The notes beneath the pieces are model-generated. The model was not told the origin of the DNA. It saw only the letters and a program-made list of their open reading frames with translations, and did no database searches. A DNA stretch of 64,000 nt from Holacanthus passer (taxonomy: Eukaryota > Chordata > Actinopteri > Pomacanthidae), in assembly GCA_025331565.1 (NCBI GenBank), contig JAFREQ010000039.1:1426001-1490000 (forward strand), given 5' to 3'. Positions 11,862 through 23,781 of this stretch are shown here, piece after piece (the first letter of the stretch is position 1; each line of letters starts with the position of its first letter). The translations under genes were made by a program, and so were the position numbers.

Positions 11862-14800
11862 ATGTACCCGACCTCTTTGACGCAGCTGGCCCGGGCTAAC
11901 CCGTTCAGCGCTCCCCTCTTCACCCTGCAGAAAGTGGAAGAACCCCAACAGAGCCTTCATGGACAGAGACCCCGCAGGCTGGCAGCCGCCGCCACCGCAG
12001 ACGGTAACGTAACCCGTAACAGGCTGGCTAAAGGACTAGCGTTAACGGCCTTAGCTTAGCCGACCAGAGTCGCCCAGTTGTGGCCAAGTTCACCACGTAA
12101 TTCAGCATAACTACATTCACTGTTAAGTGCAATCGTCTGGGTGCGGGTTGTATGTTATAGTCAAACATTTTTAATGGTTATGAACGATAAGGGATGGGAT
12201 TGTTGAGGCAGTTAGCTGCTAGGCCTTAGCTGCAAACAAGCTGCCTTTGGAGGACACGGAAGGGCAAAGTGGTATCTTGCCTTTCCACTGCAGCAAACTG
12301 TATCTGACGCGTCACACTTTCTTTCAGATGGTCGATTTGATATTAATGAACCTGTTTTAGTGGAGTATCTGTTATTTTGTGACATAATGGCACGGCAGTC
12401 TAAAACTGAATGTGATCCCTGACTATGAGCTGCTCAGGGATTCTCAAGAACAAATTGTCCTAGCCAGAAATTTTTGACTGGTTGTTAAAATGGTACACAA
12501 TTACTTAAACATTAAACAGTGATTCTGTTAAACACGTAGTGTCATGAGTTAAATTCTGCCTTTGAGGTCCATGATGTTTCTGTTAACAAGTCTGCTCAGC
12601 AGGTTTTAATCTTGAACTTCTTCACCGTCACTTAAGGCAGTCTTATGACCAACCATTTGTTTAAGAGATATTAACGTATCTGGATGCAACCATAGAGTCC
12701 TTAAAAAGTGCTTTAGCAAAACATTTATTGTATGAAAACATCAGCTTGTGGAATGAAGCTTGTATACCCATTTCATACTGCCCTTCTACTCTTGGCTCGT
12801 CAGACATCTAGATAAATTTAAGGCGCAGATGACCTGTTTCTTTATCCAGTTCAGTTGTTCAAACTCTTAGACAGCAAGACATTCAAAGACTCAACCAAAG
12901 TTCCCTGTTTTTCTGAGATCTGAGATGTCCTGTTTTTAAAGTCTCACCTGTGCTTCTTCAGAGGGAGACAGTTGTGAGTTCGGCTCTCAGAAGTATTTCA
13001 TCCTGTGCGGCTTTGGTGGGATTCTGAGCTGTGGCACAACACACACAGCTGTTGTTCCCCTCGATCTGGTCAAATGCAGAATGCAGGTCTGTCTCCGTGG
13101 CTCGGTGCCTTGGTTTTTTTTTTTTTTTTTTAATGTGCGTCCTCATCCACCCGTAACTTTTTTTGTATGTCTTTTTGATAATGCACCAATTTGCATGGGA
13201 GAAATGTTGTCAGCCCGGTTGTTTTTTCCCATCATCGTGTAGTGATTCCTATGATTCTGATGTGTTGGAGTGATCATAACATGGCTGCATGATTCTGCAC
13301 CAGTCTTCCTATGTGTTTAATGATTTCTGACCGCCTCACTGCCCTCAGCCCCAACTCAGTCCACAGTAGAGGACTCGTGTAGGTGAAGGTCAGGAGAGCT
13401 GGACCTGAAGGATATGTCCTTCATGTTGACAGTGTTATTTGACACCATTAGGAGTGTCTGTCTGTCAGGATTGTCTGAGTTTAATTGACATGAGATTAAT
13501 AACACATTAATGGTGACATTTTCTGACAGCCATTGATTGTTCTTCTGACTGACCTTGTATTGCCATCTAAGATTGTCTAGTAAAAAGTCAAAGTACATTT
13601 TGCAAGGCACATGTATTATGGTGATAGAGAACATTATGTGCTATGAGTATAATCTTTGAAATCTCTTACCACAACCTTCAGCTTTTCCATAATAAACAAT
13701 TTTGTTCACAAATTTGTAGGGACATAGTGATGTTCAGCAAGTTAATCACTTAGGCCTGCACTACTGCCAGAAATATTCAAATCATACTACTGATTTAGAG
13801 TGATTTCTACCTTCTTGGCCACCATTGGTATACTGTTAAAACTATTGGTCACAGATCTCTGTAAGTTAACTTGCATAGTCAGCAGAGATGAACTGAAACA
13901 AGTAGCTGCATGAAAATGGGGATGCATGATAATATCAGCATTTCACAGACATCTAGCAATAAAAGTTTTCAAAATGAAATATAAGAATTGGCATAATATG
14001 GGAGTTTCTGCCGATGACGCTTTAATCATGCACATGGGACAAAATTTATGGCCTGTTTGCTGTGATTGTTCATCATTATGTGAGGAAGAGCCAAATCTCT
14101 TGCCTTCAACACTACAAATTAAATTACCAATTTTAGGAACCCTCATCCTGATTCTTTTTTTTTTTTTTTTTTTTTTTTTGAGAACAAAGGGAAACAGGCA
14201 CCAGTGGGGAAAAAACTTTTCTGCTGCAGTAGTTGTAATTTTGTCTAGTGAATGTGTACATTTTGTAAAGCATAATATTTTGTCTGCATCTGCCAGTGAG
14301 CTATCACGATAGGAGTAGGCATAACTCCAATTAAGGAGAGATGTTCTGCAATTAGGTGCCTATATCAGCATCAGCAATCGGCCAGAAAGAGTTGGAAAAT
14401 GTCAGCATATCAGATTTCAGAAAAAATCCAATATCATGCATCCCTATTCAACACCCATCTAATAGTAGTTTATTTTGTAGTGAATGGCCTGACTTGCAAA
14501 ACAGCACTGTGGTCCTTGAAAGTTCATACCGAATTCACATGTGATTTTATCAATCTTTGGTGTTTTATCCTAATAAATGGTGGCATGTTAGTGGCAGAGC
14601 CACCTATAATGGAAGAGTCCTAGCATTGATTTCAGACTGTCCATGGATGGGACATGGGGAAACTGTCCTCAAAGCTTTGGTAGTTTTCCTTCTGCAGTGA
14701 TGACTCTTTCATTATGTGGCTATGGTGTTGATTTTTGTCCTGTGTTGCATGTGACCCTGCATGTTGCATGTTGTGTCCCCTCCCGTCTACCACAGAGGAA

Positions 14801-17800
14801 TTCAGCTGCGATTTTGGCTCCTCAAAGTACTATGCCCTGTGTGGTTTTGGGGGTATCCTGAGCTGCGGCATCACACACACAGCAGTAGTGCCCCTCGATC
14901 TTGTCAAGTGCCGTCTGCAGGTTTGTATGGAAGCTGAACCCCACAGTAGCAATGAGTAGCCAACAGCTGCACCAACTTGTCTGCCCCCTGGCTTCATATA
15001 TGACACGAAATTGAAATGGCTCTTAAGTATTGAATATGCCACTTTCAAAGTACAGTGTAAGAGAAACCCTATTCACTATTTGCTGTTGCTAATTGTATAT
15101 GTAGAAAACCTGTTCATTAAGTGGTTCTTTAGCCTTCCCTAGAATGTTTTTTGGTCTCCCAACTGCCTTTAAATGGCTTAAATTGAGGTAAATTTTTGAG
15201 TTTTCTGAAACATGTGCACCAGCACATCAAAACAAATGGCACACAAAATCATCTGTAGTTTAGAAAAAGGTGCCTGCAAGGCAAGTATAAGTTCAACTTG
15301 TATAAGAGAAACCCTAGATTTACCTGTAATGTACTGGCCCATGCTAATGACGAGTCATCCCATAAACCTCTGAATATCTGCTTAGAACAACAGATTCCAG
15401 AGCTGCCAATAATTTGTTGATGCACTTCCTCACACTGTTATTTACGCCGTCTCAGGTGAACCCAGATAAATACAAGAGCATCGGCAATGGCTTTTCAGTG
15501 ACGGTGAGGGAAGATGGTGTAAGGGGTCTGGCAAAGGGCTGGGCTCCAACCTTCATCGGCTACTCCATGCAGGGACTGTGCAAGTTTGGCTTCTATGAAG
15601 TGTTCAAGATCTTCTACAGTGACCTGCTGGGAGAGGTGAGGCCAGATACAACAGGTGACACACAACTCTGCTCTCACAAAGAAGAATACATGTTTTTCTT
15701 TTCTGCTAGACTTAGCATCACCTTAGTTAAGATAAGATATTCCTTTATTGGTCCCACAACGGAGAAATTTTCAGTTATGCAAGGGTAACAAGTGGAATCC
15801 TTACAGTGCTAAAAGAATTTTTTTTTTCTCCTAAACCAGCCATACCGTTGGTTACATGTTACTCATAAAGCCTGGGGTGCATTTAAAGACTTGAGCCTTA
15901 ACTGAAAATGGACAAAGTCTGCATTAGTTGTTTGTTTTCGTCATTAGTCAACTTAACTTTTGGATCACATTCAGTTTTCACTAGATGGAAATTAGTTGTT
16001 AAATTATTGATACTAACCCATGATGCCAATCTCTACTTTCACTGATACTTGTTCTGTAATCTGTTATATATACTATTATACTACTACTTCTACTATATAT
16101 AAGCTGTTATTTCTACTTGTGTTTTTTTGTTTGTGGAGTAGCATTCTTTCTTCATTACATTTTCTTTGCTGGTTTACTGAACTACTGAAATAAGCTCTAA
16201 CTGCTTGAATAAGCTCTAACTACTGATAAGAAAAATAGGGCTCAAGACCAACCACTTAAGAGTCTGACAAATGTATAACTAGTTTCTTCTTGCTAGAGTG
16301 CCTTTTTTAAGTGTACGTGTTTATGTGTCCTCGTAAATTTAATGTCAGAGAGCTTCATTCTCTCTGCAAAAAGACTGTCAGGCCTCCACATCTAGCTGGA
16401 GTAGATAACAGTTGGTGTCCAAACTGAATCTGGTACAATTGCTTTAGACAGTTAATAACTGTGGAATTACTAAATTTAGAGGCTTACCCTGACTAAAAGT
16501 TGACTGTTGTGCCCAGCAGTTGTGCCAGGCACTATGACCAGTGCAGATGTCAGTGTCTTAAAATCATCTTGGTAAATCTGGGCTGTTAGCATTTATATCA
16601 CATGCCCTTGACTTTTTGCAGGCTACTGTCCTAACATTATCTGGAAGCCTTTCTATACCAAAAGCAATGCATTTGTTCTGAGTGGCAATTCCTTAAAACT
16701 GGTGTTTTTTTCAGCTGCTGAATGATGTATGTCTGTTACCTAATCTGTCTGACCATTTGTTTCGACCAACAGGAGAACACCTACCTGTGGAGGACATCGT
16801 TGTATCTGGCTGCCTCAGCCAGTGCAGAGTTCTTTGCTGACATTGCTCTGGCTCCCATGGAGGCTGTCAAGGTTCGTATCCAGACCCAGCCAGGCTACGC
16901 CAACACCCTCAGACAGTGTGTCCCCAAGATGTTCGCAGAGGAGGGGCTCTGGGCGTAAGTGTGCTACCTTCCTACAATTTCTCAGCATTCAGTTTTGTCG
17001 TCAGCCACTGCTCACAAGTTTTGTAAAATGACTAACTGGTTATTAAAATGTAGAAATAGTTGTATTAATGATTGACAAATATATAGAAAATTGATTTCTG
17101 ATGACCACACGCTCCTTAGATCCACCTCTGGAGGATGCTATGCTCTGAGCAGAGCTCCTCAGCAGCTTTCTGGCTGTACAGTTGGAGGTGCTTGAGTCAT
17201 TGGCGTGTGAGAGCAGTCTACCGGTCCCCCAGCCCACCTGCAACACTGGCAACCCTGTCCTCTACAGACAGGGAGCTCCCAGTGCTGCAAGCCTGGGGGA
17301 TGGACACACTTAACATGGCTACAGCACAGAACTGGAGAGCCAGACTCCTGGTGGACCTCCATGTTTTACCCATTTTTTAACATAAATTTCTTGCATCTGT
17401 ACAGAAATGTAGTTGAACTGATGTGTAGATATCTTCAACACTTGATGCTTTTTTGTGAGCTCACATCTCCACTTGTCCCTCCTTACACTCCAGTTTCTAT
17501 AAGGGTGTGGTGCCCCTGTGGATGAGACAAATCCCCTACACTATGATGAAGTTCGCCTGTTTTGAGCGCACTGTTGAGATGCTCTACAAGTATGTTGTTC
17601 CCAAGCCCCGCAGTGAGTGCAGCAAACCCGAGCAGCTGGTTGTCACCTTTGTGGCTGGTTACATTGGTGAGTAATGCAACATGTTAAACAGTACACTACA
17701 TAGGCTTGGTAGTTCAAAACCGTGTTCAGTATTCTTTTGTGGAACTTTTTGCAACACTGCAAACACTGATTAATGAAGAACCACTAGTGAAAGCATTGAC

Positions 17801-20781
17801 TGAAGCATTGAGTTTTTGGAATAGAAAAATATGTTTCCACCAATGAATGTAGAGCACTACAAAACTGTTGCTCATTGAATTTGAAAACAAATCATTTAAT
17901 GAAGCAGTAACAATTAGGACAGGTTGAATTTGTGACTACTGTTGAATATTTCTAGCAACAATGGTAATTGGAATATTTCTAATGTAGCAACATATTGGCA
18001 GTACTATCTATCGGTTTCATGTAATTCCAGTAATAATACATCATTCCTCATGAACTGGTATTAAACTTGTGTTGGTTTACAGTGCAGTTATCCCAGCTGA
18101 TTGCAGGCTTTCTCTGATGTGTTTTTTGTTTGCGCTCTGCAGCCGGTGTGTTCTGTGCCATTGTATCCCACCCTGCTGACTCTGTGGTGTCTGTGCTGAA
18201 CAAGGAGAAGGGCAGCACTGCTGTCCAGGTCCTCAAGAAGCTGGGTCCCAAAGGTCTGTATCAACACTAATCCACAGTAATGTCAACAGTAGCATAGTGT
18301 AATGGGACTTTGATCAACACGCTCCTTAGATCCACCTCTGGAGGGCGCTGTGCTCTGAGCAGAGCTCCTCAGCAGCTTTCTGGCTGTACAGTTGGAGGTG
18401 CTTGAGTCATTGGCGTGTGAGAACAGTCTACCGGTCCCCCAGCCCACCTGCAACACTGGCATCCCTGTCCTCTACAGACGGGGAGCTCCCAGTGCTGCAA
18501 GCCTGGGGGATGGACATGCTGCTGATTTAGGACCAGCTGACTGATTTACATAATCTTTGTTGGTGTCACCCTAAAGGAAACACTGTAGCATCTTGTTGCT
18601 ATCAACATAACCAGATCAACCACATTCCTGCAATACAACATTAAAACTGAACTAAAAATTGATGCTGTGAAATGTTAAATATTAACAGTTGTCATTCCAA
18701 GCTGTATTTGGAGGTCTTGCATTAGTTTTTATTAGAAGGGGATGGGCAGCATAGTGTAGTCAATTGTTACTCTGTACATTTATACTGAAGTAGCTCTCCC
18801 TATATGCCAGGTGGGTGATCCTGTAAACCAGTGAACAGGACTGCTTTATGATATGGGATTTACAAGATTTGTAATATGAAGTGTCTTAATTCATTTCATT
18901 TTTTTAAAACCAAGATGGCGTTCCTGTCTTGTTTCATTTGGCTGTAAATTAAGCCTTATACTCTACCTGTGAATGAGATTAACAAAATATTAGAAAAGAC
19001 AATATAATGAATTCAAACACCAACAAGTACAGGCTTCAAATACACTGGAGTCCAAAACTAGTCGAAAAACATTTTGCATTTGTTTTGAATGTAATTTATT
19101 GAGTGAAAAGTTGAATCTTGGAAAAAACACTTGAAGAAATGTACATGAAGTTCATAATATATGGTGTTTAATGTGTTCCCCCTTTGCTTTAATGATAGCA
19201 TGCTTAAACTGGCATGGACTCCACAGTTTTCTCAAATAATGTTGGGATTGCAAGACTCATTAGGTTTTGCACAATGTTCCAAAGAGGGGTTGTCCTTTAT
19301 CCTGCTGCAGTCTGAAGATGCAAACTACAGAGTATAGCATGTCTCTGGGGAAACGAATGGAACTACAGGTCTTCAGTCAGGGAGAAGTCAATTCCGTCCA
19401 GGTGTCTAACTCCAGAGTAGCCAAAGTGCCCCTAGACCTGAGCATTTCCACCACCATGTTTCGCATTTGGTTTGATACACTGCTGTTATTCTCTTCTTGT
19501 TTTTGTTACTGCAACTGATCTCAAACTTGGATCCACTTGGTTAACATGAAAATTTTTAGAGATTTTCTATGTGGACTCCGCTAAAGTTGTTTTCATATGC
19601 GCTAGAAGAGACATAGAAAAGTAAAATTGAGAAAGTAAATGGTTAAGTGCTCCCAGCCCTGTGGAGCACAAAGTGTGAACCACTAAATGTATACCCTCCA
19701 GCTTTAAAATGGCCTGAGGCATTATTCAAAAAGTCAGGTCTGGACCCTGATGACCCCACAAACTACCAGCTAATCTCCAACCTTCCCTTTCTTAGCAAGA
19801 TTCTGCAAAGAGCTGTTGTTGCACAACTCCATGAGCACATATCCTACCATGGGCTCACCACAGCACAGAAACCAGCCTCATCAAAATCACCACTGACCAC
19901 CTCATTACCTCTCTGCATTCTTTGACACACTTTCCCCCACACCATCCTCCTCAACTGCTTATCTGAATACACACATCAAGACTCCACCCATCACTCTCAG
20001 AATCTGAGACCGTTATCCTTTTGTCCAATGCACCCAGCAAAGCCTTGAACAGGCTTCAGAATGTGCAGAATTCAGCTGCTGGGTTCTCACCAGTACCAAG
20101 CCCTGGCATCACATCGCCTCCCACCCTCATCCACCTTCACTGATTCCCGGTCAAATTCCATATCTCATACAAAATTGTTCCCTCTCACCTATAAATCCCT
20201 TCATGCCTTTGCGCCTCTGTACCTGTCAGACCTCCTCCACCCCTGTACTGTTTCCCAGAATCTGCTGTCCTCAGACATGGGTCTGATTACCATCCCTCAC
20301 ACCAGCCTGTGGACTCCTGTGGGGACAGAGCCTGCAGTGTGGCATTCCCCACCCTTTGGAACTCTTTCCTGGCAAAGATCCACAATGTTGCATCTATCGT
20401 GACTTTCAAAAAAGCTCCTCTTCCTAAGCAACCTGTTCAACAAGCTTGTGGTCTTAATTGATGCTGTCATCCCAGCAATCATTGCCATAATTGTTTTCGT
20501 CTGCCATTTTTGTCTCCCTCCATATGTGTAAAGTGTTCTAGGATCCTCTGAAAGGTGCTATATAAATGCAAATAGTTTTGTGTGGAATGTGCTTGAATGT
20601 GATCTGTTTCTCCTGTTCAGGTGTCTGGAAGGGTCTGGTTGCCCGTATCATCATGATTGGTACCCTGACTGCCCTGCAGTGGTTCATCTATGACTCTGTC
20701 AAGGTCTACTTCCGCCTGCCCCGCCCCCCACCCCCTGAGATGCCTGAGTCCCTGAAGAAGAAGCTTGGCCTCACAGAGTGA
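11862..20781 (+). CDS. slc25a3: Mitochondrial phosphate carrier (SLC25A3)
   Basis: Imports inorganic phosphate with protons across the inner mitochondrial membrane to feed ATP synthase. Coding exons: 11862-12003, then 12962-13086 (3A) or 14796-14920 (3B), 15456-15635, 16773-16954, 17494-17666, 18143-18253 and 20621-20781. With one exon 3 the reading frame is 1074 nt, or 357 aa, the usual length. All joins keep frame and have GT-AG borders. The start ATG has a strong Kozak context (GCCACCATGT) and opens a presequence-like N-terminus. Three carrier repeats are marked by PLDLVKCR, PMEAVKVR and PADSVVSV; the C-terminus is PPPPEMPESLKKKLGLTE. The mutually exclusive exons 3A/3B are as in mammals, where A is muscle-enriched and B is broadly expressed. 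Teleosts carry two slc25a3 paralogues; linkage to ldhb, kiss2 and gys2 suggests the zebrafish slc25a3b-type copy, which is an inference. Confidence 0.96.
12962..13086 (+). CDS. slc25a3: slc25a3 alternative exon 3A
   Basis: This 125-nt exon encodes EGDSCEFGSQKYFILCGFGG followed by a stretch containing SCGTTHTAVVPLDLVKCRMQ. The residues FILCG and CGTTHTA match the mammalian A (heart and skeletal muscle) exon rather than B. It enters in phase 1 and leaves in phase 0. The acceptor is CTTCTTCAG and the donor GTCTGT. A poly-T run follows the donor at about 13112. Confidence 0.9.
14796..14920 (+). CDS. slc25a3: slc25a3 alternative exon 3B
   Basis: This 125-nt exon encodes EEFSCDFGSSKYYALCGFGG followed by a stretch containing SCGITHTAVVPLDLVKCRLQ. 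YYALCGFGG matches the mammalian B (ubiquitous) exon. It is exactly as long as 3A and has the same phases, so either exon, but not both, keeps the downstream frame. Confidence 0.9.
15727..15772 (+). repeat. Dispersed short tail motif
   Basis: Forward copy (TTAAGATAAGATATTCCTTT, then GGTCCCACAACGGAGAAATTT) in the slc25a3 intron after exon 4. Confidence 0.55.
17108..17309 (+). ncRNA. H/ACA-box snoRNA candidate, copy 1 (probable SNORA53 relative)
   Basis: It lies in slc25a3 intron 6 (17667-side boundary is exon 6; this copy precedes exon 6, between exons at 16773-16954 and 17494-17666). The first hairpin is closed by CACGC (17108-17112) with GCGTG (17203-17207), with further CACCTC/GAGGTG pairing. 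The H box is AGAGCA (17210-17215). The second hairpin is closed by TCCCCCAG (17225-17232) with CTGGGGGA (17293-17300). An ACA box follows at 17304-17306, three nt from the inferred end. Mammalian SLC25A3 hosts the H/ACA snoRNA SNORA53, so this is probably its fish counterpart. I infer identity from the host gene and boxes, not alignment. A second copy sits in the intron after next. Confidence 0.8.
18318..18519 (+). ncRNA. H/ACA-box snoRNA candidate, copy 2
   Basis: Near-identical 202-nt duplicate of the copy at 17108-17309, with about six differences by eye, in the last slc25a3 intron. The H box is AGAACA (18420-18425) and the ACA box is at 18514-18516. Both closing stems are kept. Similarity stops just after the ACA box, at the expected end of the RNA, which supports selection on or duplication of the RNA unit rather than of the whole intron. 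Confidence 0.8.
19040..19560. mobile_element. Possible degraded Tc1/mariner-like remnant
   Basis: The text around 19190-19480 (a 'CTTTGCTTTAATGATAGC' segment, then 'TTTCCACCACCATGTTTCGC') resembles antisense Tc1-like transposase sequence of fish. No intact frame or inverted termini are visible. It is weakly supported and could be another decayed repeat. It lies in the last slc25a3 intron. Confidence 0.3.
19650..20577 (+). mobile_element. LINE (L2/CR1-like) reverse-transcriptase remnant
   Basis: A truncated, frame-broken non-LTR retrotransposon in the last slc25a3 intron, in the same direction as the gene. Near 19733 it reads KKSGLDPDDPTNYQLISNLP and then LSKILQRAVVAQL, the typical start of a LINE reverse transcriptase. 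Near 20185-20290 it reads LTYKSLHAFAPLYLSDLLHP, typical of the RT C-terminal region. The middle is deleted. The end (GGTGCTATATAAATGCAAAT, about 20552) resembles L2-type 3' ends. It is non-functional. Confidence 0.75.
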
Positions 20782-21085
20782 AGCCCCTCTCCTGCCTCCA
20801 GTCTCCAGTCGACACCTCTGAACCCCAAAACTTCCACAGCGCACACAGCAGTTTTCTATATTTATGTCCTCAGCTCCTGCTGCTCTGCACAGAACACAGG
20901 GCTGCTGCTACTACTCATGTATATTTAAGAACAGAAACAAGAAGCAAGGGGAGAACGTGGAACTGTAACTCTTGGCTTACCAAGAGACAGAAAATATTCT
21001 TCAGTAGAAACACCTGTCTGGTTTTATCATTTCCTGTCATTAGAAAATTGTTGAAATTCTAATAAAAGAATTAAATTCCCTCACA
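20782..21085 (+). promoter_or_regulatory. slc25a3: slc25a3 3' UTR and poly(A) signal
   Basis: A short 3' UTR with AATAAA at 21061-21066, about 280 bp after the stop codon. Confidence 0.7.
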
Positions 21086-22207
21086 AATGGTCTATTGATT
21101 TATTTTCTTTAACCTATGTTTAAATTTCATTTTATATTTACCACTTTATTAAATCTGCTTATAAGGAAATTCATTTCTGTGTGATACATACATTTCCATA
21201 TTATCAGTTCAGGTGTCTGTTGTCCAGATAATGCAACCTTGTTCTGTACATAATGTCATGTCATTTCTTGTCATGAGTCGTACAATCTGTGACATGAAAT
21301 TTCACTTGTGGAGAAGTCAAGTTTTATGTTTAATGTATTACTAATGTAATACTTTTTGTAACTCTTGGTAAACTCATCAAGTGAAATATGATTTTATCCC
21401 TGTGCTGTTGTTTAGATAGTGGGTTTTCTGTTTAAATGGTCATCCATTAAACATCTTCACATTGATTTCCAAATCTGGGGTTTGATCATTTAAAGCACAG
21501 TGAACCACAGTGCTGCATGAATCGTTCAATATAAATTTATCATAAAAAGTATTTATCACTGAAATCTGTGATATAGTTATCGCCACCTGGTGATCAGTGG
21601 AACAGTGAGAGGAGTAGCAAGCACGAGACACAAAATGTTGCCACTCATAGAAAAACAGCTGTGTAGTGTCTATAGAGGTCAAAGGTTCTTCAGAGAACCT
21701 TTAATCTCTGTCAAAGTAACATTTGTTGTGAGGTGATGAAGTGCAGATTTTTAAATCAGTCTGCAGTTTAATTGCATTATCAACCAACTCCAATGTACAC
21801 TGTCAAAAGTAATGTAGACTTTGTGTTTACTTTGTAGAACTATGCCAGTTCAAGAGTCTGCTGATTGATTGAACATACAGAAATGGTAAGGATAGGATTG
21901 TCAGGAAAAGTGACATCCAACACATCCGAAATCTAAAATTGCACAGAATGCTTCTGAAATGCCTTGAGTATCCTTTTTTTGTATTTAAGGGTTAAAGACT
22001 ACAAACACAGTGGTATGGTTCTTTAAGTTCTAATATTGAAAACTGAATCCCTCAAGTGTCAGTAAAAATTGTAATTCACTACATTGCTGGGATCCTGTCT
22101 TCACAGGTTGCTTTTGTTATCTACCACTAGAGGGTGTGATTACTCCACTGTTTTATGTTTGGTGGCCAAGCTACTTTACCCTTCAGTTTAGTTGAGCCGG
22201 AATGTAC

Positions 22208-22290
22208 AGAGTATTCAGATCCTTTCCTTAAGTAAAAATAGAAATAATGTAATGTTACATGTCAAAATCCTGCAATCAATAGCTTAAACA
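22208..22290 (+). mobile_element. Fragment of hAT-type 'CAGTGGTGGA' element
   Basis: 'GTATTCAGATCCTTTCCTTA' followed by AGTAAAAATAG matches the 5' part of the element seen whole at 58496-58983. The terminus itself is missing. Confidence 0.5.
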
Positions 22291-23732
22291 ACTTATTATT
22301 TTATCAGTACAGGGAGAATATTTCAATGTGTTTTTAATTTGGAGGAGGATTTTCTAGAAATGAGTGTATCTTAAAAAGATGAGAGAGGTAGGTACGAGTT
22401 CTGAAAAACGAAATGAAACCAAACAAACCCTTATTTAAGATAAGGCCCACTGGCTCAGTATTTTTGATTTGCATGCATCCACTGTACCTGCCAGTCAGTG
22501 TTGAATCATACCACCACCTCCTAATGATGCTGGCAGTAACAGAGCTCTTGGTCAGATTTGAGGGAGGAGAGGGGCATCATGCAAGTCAGACACCACATTT
22601 CAAACTGGATTAGAGGCATCTAATGCGCGCATGATCTCTAATGCATCGCATGGAAAGAGGAAGATGAGCAGATTTACCTGGCCTGGGTCACAGCAATCAC
22701 ACACACACAGAGTCTGGAGATGTACTGCAGCTATCATTAGAATCCATTTGTTTGCTCATAAAATAGGCAGTTTTATATACTGACAACAATAGTGTTGTCT
22801 TCTGTTAGAAAAAGGATGCATCTCAGTGCTTTTGTGCTTAACAGGGCTTGCTGACAGGGTAAGGTTGCAAGGGGTCATGGGAAATGGATTCCATTTATGT
22901 ATCCCCTGTTTGTGAGATCACAATGTCGTTGCTGTCTCACTGAATAAAACATCAACACTATGAGCGATAAAAAGGTTTCACAGAGATTTGCACAGCCCCT
23001 CTTTTTGGGGTCTCATCACAGCAGTAATTTCCACACGTAACCTAGAAATATTATGTTCTATATTAGCAATCTGCCAGCCTGACAGCCTGTCTGCTCCCCC
23101 CTTAGCATTGTTCTTGCTGCTGACTTCCACACAGCTCAAACAGTATCTGTGGTCTATTTTCAGGCTCCATCTCCAGCACGTCTGACCGCTTACGGAAACA
23201 GCTGAGGGCTCCATCAGGGACAGTTAGGCTTCAGCCTTTATTATCAGGCCAATACAATGTTTCCATCCCACTGTGCCAAATCCAGACAGGCCGATTGAGA
23301 TATGACACACCAACAAGCTTTAATGCTCTTTCAACAGGATTTTTGCTTGTTTCTCAGGCTGAGTGATATTTTTCTAAAACAGTAATCTCTATTTTGCAGG
23401 GTATTATGGTCATGATTATTAGTTTTGATTTGAGATCATTTTCAGCTACATACACGTCCCTCTAAGTGTTTTGATTCTGACAATATAGTTTTCATTAATA
23501 TTTTAAGGGACTGTTTGAAAATGTAGGGGGAGAGTGAAGTTAAGGTATTGGAAAGTTACTTTTTTAGGGGAGCTGCGGAGGGTCTTTCAACTTTTTCACA
23601 TACCAGATTTGTATTTTATTTCATTCTTACATTGAGAGTTATTGTGAAAAAAAAGAAGTCAAGAAGATGCGTAGGACACCAGTCTTCTCTCTGTATCAGG
23701 GTTTTACAGGTTTTTTTCCCATTACAGTCAAG

Positions 23733-23781
23733 TAAGATAAGATAAGATATACATTTATTCGTCCCACAGTGGGGAAATTTA
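23733..23781 (+). repeat. Dispersed short tail motif
   Basis: AAGATAAGATAAGATATACA, then TTTATTCGTCCCACAGTGGG and GAAATTT: a clean forward copy of the recurring motif. Confidence 0.55.
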
